Below, piece after piece: positions 25,056 to 37,550 of a stretch of DNA of 64,000 nucleotides; the first letter of the stretch is position 1; each line of letters opens with the position of its first letter. The notes under the pieces were generated by a model, which was given only the letters and a program-made list of their open reading frames with translations, was not told the origin of the DNA and searched no databases. The stretch is from Saxidomus purpurata (lineage: Eukaryota > Mollusca > Bivalvia > Venerida > Veneridae). The position numbers were made by a program, and so were the translations under genes. The stretch is taken from assembly GCA_022818135.1 (NCBI GenBank), contig JAFMSR010000007.1:24555846-24619845 (forward strand), read 5' to 3'.

Positions 25056-26045
25056 TCCAGTTTTAAAAAAATTTCTTGCGGATCATTGTTTTTAAATTAC
25101 TAAAAAATCCCAATATATTCAGTGATTTTAATTAATTTGCAAGTTCATATCTTTAGGAAATATACAGTCTGTACCTTATTGATATTGCACTTTTTATGAA
25201 ATTAAAGGAGGTTTCTGAGGAGTAGTTGGCAAGCATTTAAATGTTTTAACTACATGTATTTCTTGGTGTATAAAATCATAAAGTACGCCTGTGCCTGTGT
25301 ATTAAATCTCTACTTGTCTACTACACAAGAAATACTTGTAACCTTGTTATGATAGACAATAATTATGTGAAATAAACTGAGAAGACGAGTCTAACATATA
25401 CGATTTTTATATCATTGACAACCATACCCTAAAAAAACGAATTCGCGGGATAAGACAGGTTTGGCCTTCCATAGAAGCAACAGTTACTGTAAGTTAAACG
25501 TTTCTACGGTATAAAGTGAAAGGCAAAGCGAACAACTTTGGAATATTGACATAATGACATTTTTAAACCGCTACATAATACGTTTATAAATGGGAATTTC
25601 AAAAGTGCTTGTAACGCTTTATTATTTGTTAGTGTATAATTTTAAGAAAACAATTTTTAAAAAAAGACACAATGTATACTTTACAGGAAATAATACTGGA
25701 ACCTCTTTATTGGATGATTCGTTATTAAATTTGTAATTTTCAGACAATTAGATGAACATAATTTTTCACCAAAATCTGAAAACGAGCAGCTTTAAGTATA
25801 AACTGCTGTCTCGGCGGCTAGTGAGTGCTTTGGATCATTACTATTTTCAGTAACTAAATCATGTTCTATTCACTCTAAAACAATGTTGACATACCAGAAA
25901 GCCGTTCTTATTTTTGCATCATCATTGAAAAACATACTGCACTATATTTCTAATATGTGTTGATCGATCTAAAAAGGAAAGTTCTGACACTACGAGAGCT
26001 TCATGTAAAACTACCCTGCCGGCTTGTTGAAACATTTCGAAAATT
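25056..26045. other. Intergenic with interspersed repeat fragment
   Basis: No gene seen. 25858-25935 is the reverse-oriented relative of 1615-1735. Confidence 0.4.
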
Positions 26046-26059
26046 TAGACATCATGTTG

Positions 26060-26112
26060 TTTCTTTTTATTATTATTATTAATATTATTATTATTAATAT
26101 TATTATTACATT
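26060..26112. repeat. (ATT)n microsatellite
   Basis: Run of TTATTATTATTAATATTATT. Confidence 0.8.
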
Positions 26113-26179
26113 TTTTTATGCATGGTGACGTTTTACATGAAATACATGTATATGCAAAATTTCCAGTAGACATACATAA

Positions 26180-27000
26180 CAAGAGCTGTCAGCAGGATAG
26201 CGCGTCGACTTTTTTAGTGCTTGCCAATAAAACAAAACTTTGACAGTTAAGGGCACACACGACTTTAACTAGGAATTTCTAAGTACAAATCAAGAAACAT
26301 TTTCACAGAGTTATCTTCTTTTGCTTACAGATAGGTCTCATGATGGTACATAAGTACTCCAACTTTCAAAGTAATATCTCAAATGGTTAAGTCAACAAGT
26401 GGACAAGAATGAAAATTTTAACTGAGTTTCTAAGTCAAAAAGGGCCATAACTCAAATAAAATCCTTGACGTAATTACCTTCTCCTGCCCATGTTTGGGGA
26501 TTATGATGGTAAACAAGTATTCCAACTTTCAAATCAATATCTCAAACAGTGTAGTCAAAAAGTGGACTGGTACGAAAAACTTAACCAAGATTCTAAGTCT
26601 ATAAAGGGCCTTAATTTTTAAAACAAATCCCTGACAGAGTTACATTCTCTTGCCTACAGATGGGGGTAATGATGTAAACAAGCATTCAAAGTTTCAAAAC
26701 AATATCTCAAAGAGTAAAGGCAATAAGTGGATTTTACCCATATTCAATGTATTTTCTAAGTAAAAAAGGGGCATAATTATGTCAAAAATCTTGATAGAGT
26801 TATGTACTCTTGTCTATTGATGGAGGTTATGATGGTAAACAAGTATGGTAAGTTTCAAAGCCATACCTCTAATACTTTTGAAATAAAGTGGGGTGGTACG
26901 AAAAACTTAACCAAGGTGTGACACCAACGCGGACGCCGACGCGGACGCCGACGCCGGGGCGAGTAGGATAGCTCCCCTTTTCTTCGAAAAGTCGAGCCAG
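26180..27000 (-). mobile_element. Interspersed repeat of about 165-bp internal units
   Basis: It starts AACAAGAGCTGTCAGCAGG and ends GAGTAGGATAGCTCCCC followed by CTTCGAAAAGTCGAGCC. Between them, four to five diverged units repeat CTAAGTCAAAAAGGGCCATAA, GATGGTAAACAAGTATTCCA and TCAATATCTCAAA. A GACGCGGACGCCGACGC run precedes the right end. Its AACAAGAGCTGTC end is shared with the AAGGTCA repeats. Confidence 0.6.
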
Positions 27001-28960
27001 AATGTGTACATAACAGAAAATTATACCCGTGAATGGTTTAAATGTATTTAATATAATAATGACTTGGAAGGTTGGAAGGTAAGCAAGACTTCTTCTTGGT
27101 TTAAATTTGATTTAGAAATGAATAATCTATTTCTCTGACGAGAAATTTCTTTAGAGATGTTTTTGAAATAGCTTGTATATGTAAACCGCTTCCAAAATCT
27201 ACGCCATGAGCTCGTGGCGGAAAGTGCTATAGACATTAGAAAATTGAAGCAAAACCTAGCATTTAGCACTGAATATAAAAAAGTATAATATCCTAAAATA
27301 TTAACGCGACAAGTTAAAATAAGAAATGCCCATAGGACTTCAGTATATGTAGTTTCGGATCACTGGTAGATCTAGTTCAGGATCAGAGCATTGTTTTATG
27401 AAAACATGCATCTATAGAAGCGATGTTTACAAATACATATACCTATTTAGAAAATTCAATAAAATTCAATTGTAATTCGACTGTTACTTTTTAAAATCGA
27501 TGTTGTTTTTCTAGGAAATCATGCAGTCATATTCCCCCCCGCGATAATTTTTACCAATTATCAAATGCATCTGCATAATAAATATTGTTAAAATGTGTAT
27601 GAATTTGTTTGTCTTCGATTACTTTTAGTTTTGTGAAAAGCAGATTTTGTGAAGATCGTGATCCTATCATTTGGATAACGGCAAGAAAAACGATAATAAA
27701 TGGAATGTACTGCATTTTTAAAAACTTCAAGCCAAAGCATGACTACTGAGCATGAGTTACTCTCCTTATCGGTCAGTTTTATTGGATCATAAATTATGGA
27801 TTACCCTGTTCGATTTATTAATAAGAAATAATTTAAAATGAAAGCAAATTAAAGTGATAAAATACTTTAATTAAAATTATCTGGAGAAACTGGTGTCAAT
27901 GCATCATTCTGTATACATGTCAGTTTCGGACTAGCTGATGTGAGAACATCTAAAAACTGTTGTTAAGTGCATACTTGCAATATTCAATATATTTTCACTG
28001 GTTATAACCACTTTCTAACGTTTTCTTGTTAACTTGTAATGAAAGAATTCAGCCAGAAATCATATAGATATATATATCTACAGTGTGAAAAGATATGCTT
28101 AATAAAATTGTAAGTGCACATATATATGTGCAATGGACTGAACAATTTTTTTTCATGGCATACTTTGATCCAAACCTACAGAATGATAATTTATTATCAC
28201 ATATATTTTTGTCACAAAAATAATGCAATATTATGTAAATGATTTTAACTCGGTCAATAAATATTTCTAAGATCTAAATCTAGGGCAATTCAAAATGTGT
28301 TTGAATCTAATTTTTCATTTTATCAATATAATAGTACAAAATAGTGTTGTGCAATTGATATTCTGTTTTAAAATGTCTTTCAATTTTGCTAAAGCGATTC
28401 TATCTTAGGTGATTTTGATACAAAGCTGTTTTATCAATCATATATGATCTTCAGTCAATGCATGTATCTGCATTGCTTAACAAGAGCACCGCCTGGAGAG
28501 ACCGATTAGCGCAGTGCTTAAACACACTCGCGTTTCACCAATGCCACTATACGCCACCACCTGCGCAGTTGTTTCAAAGTACGCATGTTGTACGAAGAGA
28601 TCGTTTTATTAACAACTCAACTGCTTGTCCCTCAGGTGATCCCTTAAAAAGTTACACTGTATAGTATTTCATTTAGACTTAATTATTACATATTTAAACG
28701 ACGGTATAACAAGTTCTTGCAAATGAAAATGATTGCTTCCTTGAGTTCTGCCCAATACTTGCGCCGATAGAAGGGATTGAGGAAATCGTTGTGACCATAT
28801 CAGTGTAAACATATACGAGATGAAAGATGGGATATTGTGTGTTAAACTTCGAAAGTCTTTTTTGAAATATTACTCCTTTATTCAAGCTTTCACCATTTGT
28901 TTAGCTTGTAGCTTATTGAGTCACCCTCGAGTCCGCTTCCTGGAAAACCAGTACTGGTGT
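27001..28960. other. Intergenic, no gene seen
   Basis: AT-rich. Short ORFs on both strands have no recognisable homology or splice context. Confidence 0.4.
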
Positions 28961-28969
28961 GATATGAAG

Positions 28970-29050
28970 GGGTACGGTGGTGACCCCAGTGGAGCTCGAA
29001 CCCGCAACCTCCGGGATAAACGGAAAACACTAAGATCCGGAATTCCCACG
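28970..29050 (-). mobile_element. tRNA-like SINE head
   Basis: The minus strand reads CGGAGGTTGCGGGTTCGAGC followed by TCCACTGGGGTCACC, a B-box-like segment. The A box is poor. It is a repeat, not a tRNA gene. Confidence 0.4.
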
Positions 29051-29825
29051 CTAAAGTTACCCTGTCCATGTCATAAATGATGTGGAAAATTTCGATTTGG
29101 CGTGGATCACAATCAACATTTATTATCAATGTGAAAATAAAAATGTAAAACTTACCTACCGGCGTCAAACGAATCTGCCAGACCATGGCCAGAATGCACA
29201 TCCATGTGGTCAAACAGCGAATGGCCGAATCAACACTGACAGTCTGTCGCAAGCTAACACGACCAACAACTTTTCCTGTGTAAATATAGAGGAAAAGAAT
29301 TTGTACATTATTTTCACGATTTCCACGGACATCATGTGCGCTAAGTGACGCACTAGTCCATTATAAGTAACAAATAATTCTACTACACGTTGAATATAGT
29401 ATTTTTCAAAGACAAATAAAAATATTCAACTCATAATACAGGGACATACCGGTATTTATTATTTCTTAAACATTTTGTACATGTGACATTTAAAACACGG
29501 TATGTCCTTTTCATGCGATTCTTATTTTATCCATATCAATGCACACAAAAATTAACAAGAAGGCCTTGTAAAAGAGGTACTGTACATGTCTTCAAAATAT
29601 ACAAAATTCAAGGGTATAACAGAACACAAATTCGAAAAGTATGGTGTACCACCTGTGTAATACGTACCTGCACGATACTGATATATTACAATTTTCAGTA
29701 TTATACCAAATTTCTGACATACCAAGACTTATCTAGAATAAATTTTATTTGATGAGCCCTATTCAAGCCTTTGTATGTTATTTACTATGTCTCCCTTGAG
29801 TGTACTAGACCATTCGCTTATTAAC
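29051..29825. other. Intergenic, no gene seen
   Basis: No coding signal beyond short unsupported ORFs. Confidence 0.4.
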
Positions 29826-29829
29826 TTTA

Positions 29830-30130
29830 ATTTGTGTCTGAAATTAAGATGTTGTTCAACAAGAAAATTGTCGCAAATTTTTTTTTAAAATTGTTGTCCA
29901 GTATCTGATTATATTTAGTTGTCTTCTGATTTTCATCGGTACACTACCGAGTTCACCATATAGCCAAGATAAAGTTGTGGACGCGTTCACCACCAGATTT
30001 TTTCTACAAAACTTTGTGTGAAACAATTCAATGTTTTCTCCATATTTTCCTTCCCATATTTCTGAGCAGTATTTAAGTGCAGAGGAAACAGAGGTGTCAA
30101 ATGATTTACATTTTTCTGAAATTTTAAATT
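29830..30130 (-). mobile_element. LINE fragment (end of RT ORF), minus strand
   Basis: The minus-strand translation contains KSFDTSVSSALKYCSEIWE, then ENIELFHTKFCRKNLVV and STTLSWLYGELGSVPM, then IIRYWTTIL. This matches the post-RT pattern (lV.piL.Y..EiW...iE..h..FcK..L.....T....yGElG..P......r...YW) of animal non-LTR elements. The sequence after it is decayed. Confidence 0.65.
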
Positions 30131-30134
30131 CGAA

Positions 30135-31325
30135 CTGTTCAAAAAAGCAAAATAACTGAGAGATTTCTTGTTTTTTTTGTATTCATCTTTAGCTGCCTAG
30201 CAAGCGTCGTTGAACAATTCCGGTTTGTTTGGGTAGGAATTGTTATGACTGGCAATAATCATATCTTTGCCAAACGTTTCCATTGCAATTTTATACAAAA
30301 TCTCGGACAAACTCGTTCTCCAAAAGCTTGATTTACCTTCTTATTTTTAATTATTTTTCTATTACACAACTTCATGTTTCCGGTGTCACAACCTCATTTT
30401 ACAAATGTTTAAATAAAAGTTTTTTTCATACACAGATAGAATGCTGATAGAAATAAGAATTGGTCAAATTGACTTTTGCCTTTGTTTCTCCGAATAGTCA
30501 CCCTTTGTTTTCAGTATCAACTCCGTAACTTGCTAACTTGGTTGAATTTTAAAACGCTATGATAAATTAATTAATAACTTACAGATGTTTACCTTACTTT
30601 TGACCGTCCTTTTTCTCCTTGAGTTTTCCTACTGACTAAAAGATCAAGTATGGCCACAAAGGTGTGATCTTATTGTTAATCCTTATATGGTATTTCTTTG
30701 TACGGTGTAACGGTGTAATGCTTCATTCATAGTGGATATAGTAGTGATATTTACTCAGAAACTCCTAACGGATTTTACCGGCTGGTACTAGGCTTTGAGG
30801 CAACCATAAGGGAAACGTTTGAAAGAAAACCGACCTAAAGTCAGTAAAATCCGATTATAAAATCCTTTGCACTTTGATGTCCTATAACCATTTGATTGCA
30901 AGAAAAGAAAAAAATATGTTAAAAACTTAAAATGTACAAAACTCTTTAATTAAATAATATATCAATCCCTATTAGAAACCTCAAACGTTTATCAACTTTC
31001 TTTTCCGTAAAGATTTCTCGGCTTTACTACGGAAACGTCCGAGCTTCTCAACTTTGCAAGACTCAACCAACCGAAATCAAAACATTGACTTTTGCCTAAC
31101 TGAAAGCGCTCACGACGGAGTGCTAAGCATTTAAAATTTGAATCTGAACTGCTATGACTAGATAGATATTACGAGATACATCATGAATCAATATTTTAAA
31201 AAAGTCTTGACTAAACAATTTGTTTTAAAAAGCCGTACGATATGTTTACATGTGGTAAAAGATAACGTTCGAATTGTTTTTACAGCTTCCGGGAAAATAC
31301 CAGTATCAATAAAATTGTTAAGAAT
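30135..31325. other. Intergenic, no gene seen
   Basis: No coding signal recognised. It may include further decayed LINE sequence. Confidence 0.35.
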
Positions 31326-31330
31326 ATGTA

Positions 31331-31534
31331 TTACATTATAATTCTTGCAAAGACCATCATTGTTTGTAGCCCATGGAAGTCCTTAAATATTCTTCTAGTT
31401 ATACATGTATGTAAATTGTGTTTGATGAGGCATGACCACACCAAAACTCCATATTGTAAAATTAAGGTATATAGCGCACGATCTAGACTTATAAAAGTCT
31501 GTTGAGATTGAGAGGTCTTAATATTTTTCTTCAA
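31331..31534 (-). mobile_element. Possible LINE remnant (post-RT region)
   Basis: The minus-strand ORF has DRALYTLILQYGVLVWSCLI, followed by RRIFKDFHGLQ. This resembles the L.YG..VWS...Q..F.K...L pattern after the RT domain of CR1/jockey-type elements. Short and weak match. Confidence 0.35.
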
Positions 31535-31992
31535 GTCTCATTTTCCTTTTCAGAAAGTATCTCTATCAAAAATTTGTCTCAATCAAAGGTCATCTCAACA
31601 GAGTCAAGGGAAGGAGAAATTGTGAAGATGTTATAAAAATGCCCAGAATAACAGGAAGAGATAACTCTAACGCCTGATGTCAATCTACGCACGATCGGGA
31701 ATCTCTATACTGTAATTCATGGTAAAACATGAATGTTATAAGTTTTATTGCGGCCGCAGCGCAGCCCGCTATATTTAATACGCGGTGAGTAAAGATGCAT
31801 GGAGACTTAAGCAATAGATCGACTATATGCGTCTCTCTTCATTGAACAATTGAGGTACTTCTGAGATGAAAACTGTAGATACAGTCTTCGGAAAATTAAT
31901 TTAAGTGTTGTCGTTTGTTATTGGGTTGCCGTTCGTTTCATAGAAGAAAGCGTGTTTCACGTTTCAGGCGCCATCTACGCTTAGAAAAATAG

Positions 31993-33170
31993 AGAACAAG
32001 AGCTGTCCCTCACAAGTGACGAATGCCCCCGAAAGAGGTGTCTCACAGTCTCTGTCCTCTTCATGTGCTCAATAAATGTGCTATGTAATTTTAAAATCCT
32101 TCCATGCATGACAGAGTAACCGTGCATACGGTATTCCATTACTTTTAAACACTAAGTGTGACCTTGACCTTTGAGGTAGGGACATGGTTCATGCAGACAA
32201 CACATTGTCTTGATATGCTGAACATTTGTGCCAAGTTATTTTAAATCAATTCATGCATTAAAAGTTAAAATCCTGACACAAATGTATGCATATATACAGG
32301 ATTCCATTACCTATAAACTCAAAGTGTGACCTTGACCTTTGAGGTAGGGACTTGGGTCTTGCACGCGACACATCAGCTTGATGTGCTTAGCATTTGTGCC
32401 AAGTTATTTTAAAATCCTTCAAAACATGATAAAGTTAGAGTCCGGACACAAATGTATGCATATAGACAGTATTCCATTACCTAAAAACTTTAAATGAGAC
32501 CTTGACCTTTGAGGTAGGGACTTGGGTCTTGCGCGCGACACGTCGTCTTAATGTGCTAGACATTTGAGCATAGTTATTTCAAAATCCTTCAAAGCATGAC
32601 AAAGTTACAGTCCGGATACGAATGTGTGCATATATGCATATATAGAGGAATCCATTACCTTCAAACTCTAAGTGTGACCTTGACCTTTGAGCTCGGGACG
32701 TGGGTCTTGTACGCGGCACATCGGCTTGATGTGCTAGACATTTGTGCCAAGTTATTTTAAAATCCTTCAGCATGATAAAGTTATAGTCCGGACACAAATG
32801 TATGCATATATACAGGATTCCATTACCTAAAAACTCTAAATGTGACCTTGACCTTTGAGCTCGGGACGTGGGTCTTGTACGCGGCACATCGGCTTGATGT
32901 GCTAGACATTTGTGCCAAGTTATTTTAAAATCCTTCGAAGCATGATAAAGTTATAGTCGGGACACAAATGTATGCATATATACAGTATTCCATTACCTAA
33001 AAACTCTAAATGTGACCTTGACCTTTGAGCTCGGGACGTGGGTCTTGTACGCGGCACATCGGCTTGATGTGCTAGACATTTGTGCCAAGTGCTTTTAAAA
33101 TCCTTCAAAGCATGATAAAGTTATAGTCGGGACACAAATGCACACAAATGTATGCATATATAGAGGATTC
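31993..33170 (-). mobile_element. AAGGTCA interspersed repeat, about six units
   Basis: Starts AACAAGAGCTGTCCCTCACA, then repeats units of about 165-180 bp: TGACCTTGACCTTTGAG, GGGACGTGGGTCTTG, CGCGACACATCGGCTTGATG, TTGTGCCAAGTTATTTTAAA, GGACACAAATGTATGCATAT. The right end stops abruptly at 33170-33180 without the TATGCCCCCGAAGGG terminus, so the copy is truncated. Minus-strand ORFs through the units are repeat by-products. Confidence 0.75.
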
Positions 33171-33177
33171 CATTACC

Positions 33178-33262
33178 TAAATGGTGTAATTGGTAAAGAC
33201 GCCTGCATCTCCATCAGTGTACTTTTACGAATGAGTTCGATTCCCACTCAAACCCAATATTT
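33178..33262 (+). mobile_element. tRNA-like sequence, degenerate
   Basis: AATGGTGTAATTGGTAAAGA and GAGTTCGATTCCCACTC look like A and B boxes. Stem pairing is poor, and it abuts the truncated repeat at 33170. Confidence 0.4.
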
Positions 33263-33264
33263 TT

Positions 33265-34030
33265 TAAAACTTTTTCTGCTGTTTTACTTATCATTTTCAG
33301 CCTTTAAACCATTTTAAAATGTTTTACGGCAAATAATCATAAAAATCTTCATTCATGTCAAACAAATAAGGATAAAGGTAATGAAACATTAAGACATACC
33401 AGGAACGGTCTATAGAGTATTCCTGGACATACCGTATAAATATTATTCGATAACAGTAAAGTTTCAATACTAGATTAAAAAAAAAAATTGTTTTGCATGT
33501 TCAACCAGAATTGGTTTCCTTGAGTTCTTTTGGGGCCATGCCTCAACATCAACCATCACCAATTTCCAAAATATTTGTTTATACTGATACTTTGTTTTCT
33601 TGTGTAATGTTTATGACAGCTAAATGTGACTGCATCTGTAGGAAAAGAACAGAAGCTGAGTGCTATAAGACTTGGCGTTAGAAAACTTGCATTTTATAGT
33701 CACCAAAGGGGCATGAGTTCGAGTCTTCCTTACACCTTCAATATTTTGTTTTTAAACTAACTAGATCTAATAGATCTATATTGTATTTAACATAGTATAA
33801 CATAATAGTGAGTTCTTTGCTATTGTTTTGTTTATAAGTTTAATTCATCGCATTTTATTAGGTCAACACTATAACAAGTGTTTGTCTGTGTCAGAATAGT
33901 TGCTACAGCTGCTGACAGTTTCAGTTGTTTCCTCGTCACTAACGTCGACAATGAATTAATAAATTTCACTAAGTTAAACCTAAAGTCGCGTGAAAATTGT
34001 GCACTTGATGTTTGCATTTTTTTTTCAGAA
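33265..34030. other. Intergenic, no gene seen
   Basis: Only short ORFs. A B-box-like GAGTTCGAGTCTTCC lies near 33716-33730, without a convincing tRNA structure. Confidence 0.35.
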
Positions 34031-35475
34031 AATACAAAAAATAGATCGTCTGCGATTCGAACTCCAGACCCACCGATCTTTACTTGGTATGGTAACGAAA
34101 CTATACAGGGCGAGACAAATATTTTAAATGCTTTAAATGAACATTTTATTAATGTGTTACATTATACAGAAAACCAAGCTTGATAAAGACCACTTTACCC
34201 ATTTGAAACACTTGAAAAAATATATCGTCTGCGATTCGAACTCCAGACCCACCGATCTTTACTTGGTATGGTAACGAAACTATACAGGGCGAGACAAATA
34301 TTTTAAATGCTTTAAATGAACATTTTATTAATGTGTTACATTATACAGAAAACCAAGCTTGATAAAGACCACTTTTCCCATTTGAAACAATACTTATATG
34401 AACAATTTAAACATAATCATTTTGATATAGATTTTATTTCACCATTCGGGGTTAAGACAATCATTGAAAATTTGGATGTTACTAAATCTACGGGGCTCGA
34501 TGGAATAGGACCAAAGCTACTGAATAGCTGTGGGGATTACATTACTCCAACTGTAGCAAATATAATAAACAGTAGTTTTTGACAAGGAATATTTCCAGAT
34601 TCACTGAAAGAAGGATTCCTCTATTCAAAGAAGGAAATAAAGCAGATCCATGCAATTATCGACCTATATCTATTTTATCAACACTATCAAACATATTTGA
34701 ACGCCATATTTCTTCTAAACAATTACACACGTTCTTCAATAAGACAAATATTTACATACAACACAATCTGGTTTCAGACAACAGCACTCTTGTCATACTG
34801 CCCTGACACGACTAGTAGACACTTGGCTGAAAGACATTGACTGTGGAAAGTATGTGGGGGACAGTGTTTCTTGACTTGAGAAAGGCTTTTGATCTTGTTG
34901 ATCACAAAATATTATTGCATAAATTAAAACTGTACCATTTCTCCGAAAGAACAATTAAATTTTTCGAGTCATATTTAAGTAATAGGAAACAAAAAATTAA
35001 GGTAAACAATTCTTATTCAGAAACATTACCCATCCACTCCGGTGTTCCACAGGATTCGATCCTTCGTCCTTTATTATTCCTTATTTATATAAATGACATA
35101 GCTTTATCCCCACAGACAATTAATATTGACCTATATGCAGACGATTCGACTACAAATGTATCTATAAATCAGACTGCAGCATAAATAATATCTAAGCTAA
35201 TCTTCAAGAAAATTTAAATGAAAGTACTAGATGGTGTAAACAGTAACCTAGAATGTATATTCTACGTTCCTGGTGTAAACTAAACAATATGTTTTTACAC
35301 ACAGGTAAATCAAAGTGTATGCTTATGTCAACAAAATACAAAATAATGAATGCCCAAGAATTGCATTAGTCAACAGAAAATATGTCTCTGGAAAATGCTA
35401 AGGTGCACTAAGTAAAAATTATTGGTGTTTTAATTTATAATACTTTTTCGTGGAAAAATGAAATATCCAAGGTAT
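34031..35475 (+). mobile_element. Decayed non-LTR retrotransposon (RT domain)
   Basis: Successive frames give NALNEHFINV (linker before RT), KSTGLDGIGPKLL (RT motif 0/1), then after frameshifts FLDLRKAFDLVDH (motif A), HSGVPQDSILRPLLFLIYIND (motif B; the usual QGSILGP is changed) and LYADDST (motif C, YADD at 35134-35145), and finally FSWKNEIS at about 35445. Several stops and shifts make it inactive. It ends at a CTGC microsatellite. The layout is of the jockey/CR1 type (inference). Confidence 0.8.
34045..34389. repeat. Tandem duplication (166 bp, offset 179 bp) within the LINE
   Basis: 34045-34210 recurs at 34224-34389 almost unchanged (ATCGTCTGCGATTCGAACTC ... GATAAAGACCACTTT), so the linker peptide NALNEHFINV is encoded twice. 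Confidence 0.85.
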
Positions 35476-35477
35476 CT

Positions 35478-35483
35478 ATCTGT

Positions 35484-35516
<33 letters not shown>

Positions 35517-35536
35517 TGTCTGTCTGTCTGTCTTCC
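35478..35536. repeat. (CTGC)n/(CTGT)n microsatellite
   Basis: Run of CTGCCTGCCTGC then CTGTCTGTCTGT. Confidence 0.85.
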
Positions 35537-35678
35537 TGTACTGTCGAACCCTTTACAAGGACGCGCGTCAAGCCACAAAGACTGTTAGTAGAAATAAAAA
35601 TAAAAGAATAAAAAAAAAAGAAACAGGTCAAAATAGGTATGCAGTAAACTAAATTCTAAAATAGCAAGGAGACTTGAA

Positions 35679-35709
<31 letters not shown>

Positions 35710-35737
35710 CGATGATGATGATGATGATTATGATAAT
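35679..35737. repeat. (ATG)n microsatellite
   Basis: Near-perfect GATGATGATGATGATGATG run. The minus-strand poly-Ile ORF over it is a by-product. Confidence 0.85.
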
Positions 35738-35739
35738 GC

Positions 35740-36345
35740 TGAATATTACAGTGGTCCACAGTGGTCTATTGGGTGACTTTGCAAAAACAACAACGGACCA
35801 ATAAACATGTAAAAAATTAAGACAGTGGCATAATGAAGTGCATTTAGGAGAGTTTTTTATTTCACTATATACTAACAATTTCGACGTGCATTTTAGTCCT
35901 GCCTATAACACTCGCGAGAGGGGTTGGCATTATCCAGAGATAGATAGAAAGATAGTTGAGAGTTTGGGAAGAAATCTATTTAGTACACTTATACCTAATG
36001 AAAGGCAAGCGCCTGACGATTTTGCCAGAAAAAAATAAAAAGAGGAACAATGATGTACTTTGAGCATTTGAAGCAGTTGCATGACTCAGAGTTGTACCAA
36101 GATTTAAAGCAATTAGTAATTGATTATTCTCTTTGTTTTAAATGTGATTTCATACACGCCTTTTCAAAAATATTTGATTCAAAGCAGAATGTCATCTGTA
36201 TTCGCGATGATGTAAACTAAAATTTTTAAAATAATGTGTTCGGTATGGTTCATTCTTGTTGACAACTGGGTCTGACAGGAGTTGTAAATCAGTTGAGGGA
36301 AATGTAGTTATCTAGCTATTCGTTAATCTTTCTGAGAAGTACCTG
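35740..36345. other. Intergenic, no gene recognised
   Basis: A 66-codon ORF at 35838-36038 (PAYNTRERGWHYPEIDRK) is the best open stretch but I could not place it. It may be a transposon fragment. Confidence 0.3.
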
Positions 36346-36347
36346 TA

Positions 36348-37550
36348 ACAGGCAGTGACCGGGAAAGGATTTTTTTCTATGTGACAAATGTCACGAATGT
36401 GTGAAAAGTTATGTGACATTTGAAATTTTATGTGACATTTAAGAACATGTATGTGACATTAAGAGTAATACAATTTACAAGCCACATATTAATAAATGTG
36501 TAAAACACTTGGTTTAAAATATGACCCTGGCTGTACAAAAGTGAGGGTGCATTGTCTTCTTCTTCCAAGTTAATGGCCATCTTCAATTGGTCGACGATTT
36601 TTTGCCAGGGTGCACAAGAAGAGGAAAAATAGAAACGAAATTGAGAATATTAACAGTGAAGGAGAAAAAGAAGAGGAAGTTAGATAAAGTGTTTGGAACT
36701 GTTTAGCTCTGAAAGAGTCAACTGACCCAGCTGACATGATATCTGCAGGCAGCTTATTCCAATCTCTAATGGTGCGAGGGAAGGATTGCTGTCGGTATTG
36801 GGGTCTGCAGAATGAATTGTAGAACTTACTAAAAGAATTTTATTCGTTTTCATTGTCTGAATTTCAGATGTTCTGTTGAAGACTATTTTTGGTGTTGATG
36901 GCAATTTTATTGTTCTGTTAAAAATGTGTGACCACTTTGCACCCAGATACAAAACATTTTCCTTCCAGAGTCCTCAAACATTTTACAGAACAAGGCACCC
37001 ACACTTTTGTACTGCCAGAGCCATATTTTTAACCAAGTGTCATGCACCTTACGTGGCGTGTTAATTGTCTTACTCTTAGTTTCCCTCTTAGTCTTAGTTG
37101 GATTCGTAAGTGGAGGAAGATTGGGGCAACTACATTCACCTCGCTGGTATTTTCCAGCTCAGCTTCGTTACACAAGTTTTGTCTACAGATATGTTAATTG
37201 AGGCTTGTAGGGTTTGTGTTGTACCCAGATCGTTGGTGTCAACGTTTTTTATGAAAGATTTTAGCGAGATTTGGCCAGCAATAGGGGCTAAATTCCGTTT
37301 CGGAAACATTTTCTCGATAAAACGCTTTATTTCGTCAAAGAAGCGCTTAATTGACACCGATCATATAAACGCTTGTATTTATGGCAAAGTATACAGTAAA
37401 GCGCCTGATCGATACACGTTTCGTACTCAAAATATTTCGATTTTTTTAATATGTGACACAGGGCGCATTTGATGGATTTTTTATGTGACATTTTTTCATT
37501 TCATGCGCAAATGGCGCATGGCGCGTGGGTTTCCCAGTCACTGCCTGTAC
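36348..37550. mobile_element. TIR-bounded DNA element, about 1.2 kb
   Basis: The left end ACAGGCAGTGACCGGGAAA and the right end TTTCCCAGTCACTGCCTGT are inverted repeats with one mismatch, and TA adjoins both ends. Inside are tandem ATGTGACATTTGAAATTTTA-like phrases near both ends (36378-36460 and 37445-37495) and a nested LINE tail. No transposase was recognised, so it is non-autonomous. Confidence 0.6.
36695..36825 (-). mobile_element. LINE C-terminal tail, nested in the TIR element
   Basis: The minus strand reads YRQQSFPRTIRDWNKLPADI, then MSAGSVDSFRAKQF. This matches the FFPRTIRDWN.LP......S...FK ending typical of metazoan non-LTR RT proteins. Confidence 0.65.

Noticed and set aside
32579..33108. 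Minus-strand ORFs (HQADVPRTRPTSRAQRSRSHLEF) and the related ones at 38910-39292 as genes
   Set aside because: The same peptide recurs in every unit of an interspersed repeat, in both introns and intergenic DNA.
35585..35878. 97-codon minus-strand ORF with poly-Ile
   Set aside because: It is the translation of an (ATG)n/(CAT)n microsatellite.
36680..36952. 90-codon minus-strand ORF as a host gene
   Set aside because: The conserved coding is in another minus-strand frame and matches a LINE tail (SFPRTIRDWNKLP).
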